NCBI GenBank assembly: GCA_030699455.1
Contig: JAUYMN010000017.1
Span: forward strand, 1 to 51,882
Source of the DNA: Nanobdellota archaeon
Lineage (GTDB): Archaea > Nanobdellota > Nanobdellia > SCGC-AAA011-G17 > UBA489
Length of the DNA stretch: 51,882 bases
Direction: 5' to 3'
The notes beneath the pieces are model-generated. The model saw only the letters and a program-made list of their open reading frames with translations. It was not told where the DNA came from and searched no databases. Shown piece after piece: positions 50,251 to 51,882 of this stretch. A program made the position numbers and the translations under genes. How positions within the stretch are numbered: position 1 is the stretch's first letter; the number at the start of each line of letters is the position of its first letter.

Positions 50251-51882
50251 CTTTTTTTGTTCATAACGACTGAATGATCTGGTTCAAAGTCTGCAAGCTT
50301 TTTGTCTGCTACTTTTTTATTTCTCTTTTTGCCAGAGCTAAAAATCAGCCTGATAAGGAATATTGCTATGATAACCAACACTACATTTGCAACTATCAAC
50401 AATATCTTTGATTCCCCACCAAAGTTTAGTCCGCTGAACAATGGTGTGCCTGCATCAGACTTGCCAACAACATTTACTGTGAAAGTTTCTGTTTCTAATA
50501 TGTTGTTAGATTTTGCATCTTTCAGCACAACAGTTGCTGTGTACATTCCTTCCTCCGCATCATCATTTACCTTAAAGTTCAGGAACACCGTTGATGTCTG
50601 TCCTGGGTTTAGGTGTATTGTGCTGCTTGAACCAGAAGTACCAAAATCGGCGATGTTTTCAAGGCTGATAGTGTAGTCAACAGGAGCAGTTCCTTTGTTG
50701 TTAAGCTGAACCTTTACACTTGACTGCTTGTTTTTTTGCGCACTTACCTCTGATTGATCAAGTGTTATTGAATTTACAAAAGTCTGTGGAAGTTCATTGT
50801 CTTCTTCCTCTGAATCTGACATTGCATCACAAATGTTGTCTATCTGCACAACTGTACTGTCAGACTGTTTTGCATTATCATAAAAAGTTGAGACTAAAAG
50901 AGCATATTTTCCTTCTTCAAGACTGCTTGGATTAACATTGACTATAAATGTTTCCGAACTGCTGTCATCTTCATCGATCTGAAGGTTGGTCAATTTTTCA
51001 TTAACTCCTAAAGTAAGGCTCTGTATTTGTACTGCTACCTGGTCTTCGTCCTTTGTTCCGAGATTAATCATATCAACTACTACCTGGAATTCTGAATCAT
51101 CACAGGTTAAAGCTGTAGGATTTAATGCAACTGCATCTATTACAATATCGTGAGTCTGCCTGTCTATGGATATATCAATAGTGAGGCTTTCTCCGTGCTG
51201 TGCTCCGTTTTGGTCAACGCCTTCAAGTGTTACCACACAAGTAGCTGTATCTTCCTGAGCATCATTTTCAACATCAAAGTTAATTATATCTTCGTCATTG
51301 TCTCCTGGACCTATGTCTCCAAAATCTATGTTGTCATCTTCAAAGTCCAAGTCGTCATCATTTTCACAAAGGATATTTACTTCAACATCTTCTACGTCAA
51401 TATCTGCTTTTGTCTCATAAGAACTTTCTACTTTGATTGTTAATTCTACAGAATCGCCTGGTCTTAAATCCTTAATTTCATCCCCATCCTCAAGATTGTT
51501 TTCTGTATCTTTATCATTAATCAATGCGTCAAGATCTTCTATTAATAATTTATTTTCTCTTTGCATATATACTGTGAATTGTGCCACCTCACCGGTAGGG
51601 TTCGCATCAGAGTTCCCTTTGATTTTCAGAGTTCCAACTGGGAAAGCAACTTCCTCAAATTCAGAATTAACTGCATTCAAATCTTCCGGAATTTTTGCTT
51701 TAATAGTGATGGTTCCAGATACATTTGCATCTATTTGAGATTGCGCTGTTATTTCAAAATCATCCTTATCCAAGTTAAATCCATTAGGTATGAAATCATC
51801 TATTGTAAAAAGAGTGATGTCTATGCTTGCATCCCCTAAAGTGATTGTGCCCTCGGCAAACTGTTCTTTTCTACTATCAGTA
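50244..51882 (-). CDS. Large surface protein with Ig-like domains and C-terminal anchor (5' end outside window)
   Basis: The frame is open through the window edge: in-frame text upstream of the first start-like codon reads FAEGTITLGDASIDITLFTI, so the gene starts outside. At least 545 residues. Acidic beta-rich domains repeat, with CARDB/NEW3-like signatures (DSVELTIKVESSYETKAD, VAVQIQSLTLGVNEKL, SSVKVQLNNKGTAPVDYTIS, LNPGQTSTVFLNFKVNDDAE, EGMYTATVVLKD). A membrane helix (ILLIVANVVLVIIAIFLIRL) and a basic tail end it. It is a cell-surface or S-layer-associated protein held in the membrane. Confidence 0.82.
   Translation of the reverse strand, partial: TDSRKEQFAEGTITLGDASIDITLFTIDDFIPNGFNLDKDDFEITAQSQIDANVSGTITIKAKIPEDLNAVNSEFEEVAFPVGTLKIKGNSDANPTGEVAQFTVYMQRENKLLIEDLDALINDKDTENNLEDGDEIKDLRPGDSVELTIKVESSYETKADIDVEDVEVNILCENDDDLDFEDDNIDFGDIGPGDNDEDIINFDVENDAQEDTATCVVTLEGVDQNGAQHGESLTIDISIDRQTHDIVIDAVALNPTALTCDDSEFQVVVDMINLGTKDEDQVAVQIQSLTLGVNEKLTNLQIDEDDSSSETFIVNVNPSSLEEGKYALLVSTFYDNAKQSDSTVVQIDNICDAMSDSEEEDNELPQTFVNSITLDQSEVSAQKNKQSSVKVQLNNKGTAPVDYTISLENIADFGTSGSSSTIHLNPGQTSTVFLNFKVNDDAEEGMYTATVVLKDAKSNNILETETFTVNVVGKSDAGTPLFSGLNFGGESKILLIVANVVLVIIAIFLIRLIFSSGKKRNKKVADKKLADFEPDHSVVMNKKRK

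Noticed and set aside
1-51882. CRISPR array, rRNA genes or insertion sequences
   Set aside because: No regularly spaced repeats, rRNA-like stretches, or transposase genes with terminal inverted repeats were seen.

Overview
The window looks like chromosome of a DPANN archaeon, most like a Woesearchaeota/Pacearchaeota-type lineage. The evidence is: TATA boxes about 25-30 bases before many ATG codons with little or no leader; an archaeal 37/38 tRNA intron; archaeal GatD/GatE, archaeal-type AlaRS and ATP-dependent DNA ligase; several TrmB and Lrp regulators; archaeal class III (prepilin) signal peptides. AspRS and LeuRS are of bacterial type. The DNA is AT-rich. Names rest on motifs read by eye; no database search was run.

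Layout. 1-3.7 kb: small membrane proteins, a TrmB regulator, tRNA-Arg(TCG), a VKOR-like disulfide enzyme and decayed small genes. 3.8-7.8 kb: an asnS operon, a divergent Lrp regulator, an abnormal tRNA-Leu(CAA) and aspS. 7.9-13.7 kb: TrmB, unknown genes, and gatE and gatD flanking a secreted protein. 13.7-15.2 kb: three tandem hairpins with the same GGCTAA loop, then ftsZ. 15.4-23.8 kb: two metallophosphoesterases, a nitroreductase, DNA ligase, TrmB, argS and a kinase/dCMP deaminase fusion. 23.9-37.4 kb: a type IV pilus-like locus (six pilin-like proteins, an adaptor, an ATPase and two TadC-like platform proteins), then KaiC-like, Lrp, AbrB/PhoU and coiled-coil genes. 37.5-42.6 kb: alaS and a bacterial-type leuS, convergent.

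42.7-44.8 kb holds a complete diversity-generating retroelement (DGR): reverse transcriptase, template repeat (TR) and target gene with variable repeat (VR). TR and VR align over 91 bases with 11 differences, all at TR adenines on the coding strand. This is the strongest special system in the window.

45-51.9 kb: secreted and membrane proteins (PGF-like, six CxnWxC repeats, a signal-module protein, an S-layer-like partial gene), tRNA-Arg(TCT) with an intron, tRNA-Cys(GCA), an AhpD-like protein, a beheaded TrmB remnant and a Doc/Fic-like toxin module.

Themes: translation (five tRNA synthetases, GatDE, four tRNA loci), a cell surface rich in cysteine proteins (with VKOR as a possible oxidant), and accessory diversification (DGR, toxin-like modules, gene remnants). 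Two points stand out beyond the DGR: both AspRS and GatE lack the GAD insertion domain, and the hairpin array before ftsZ looks like an undescribed structured RNA.
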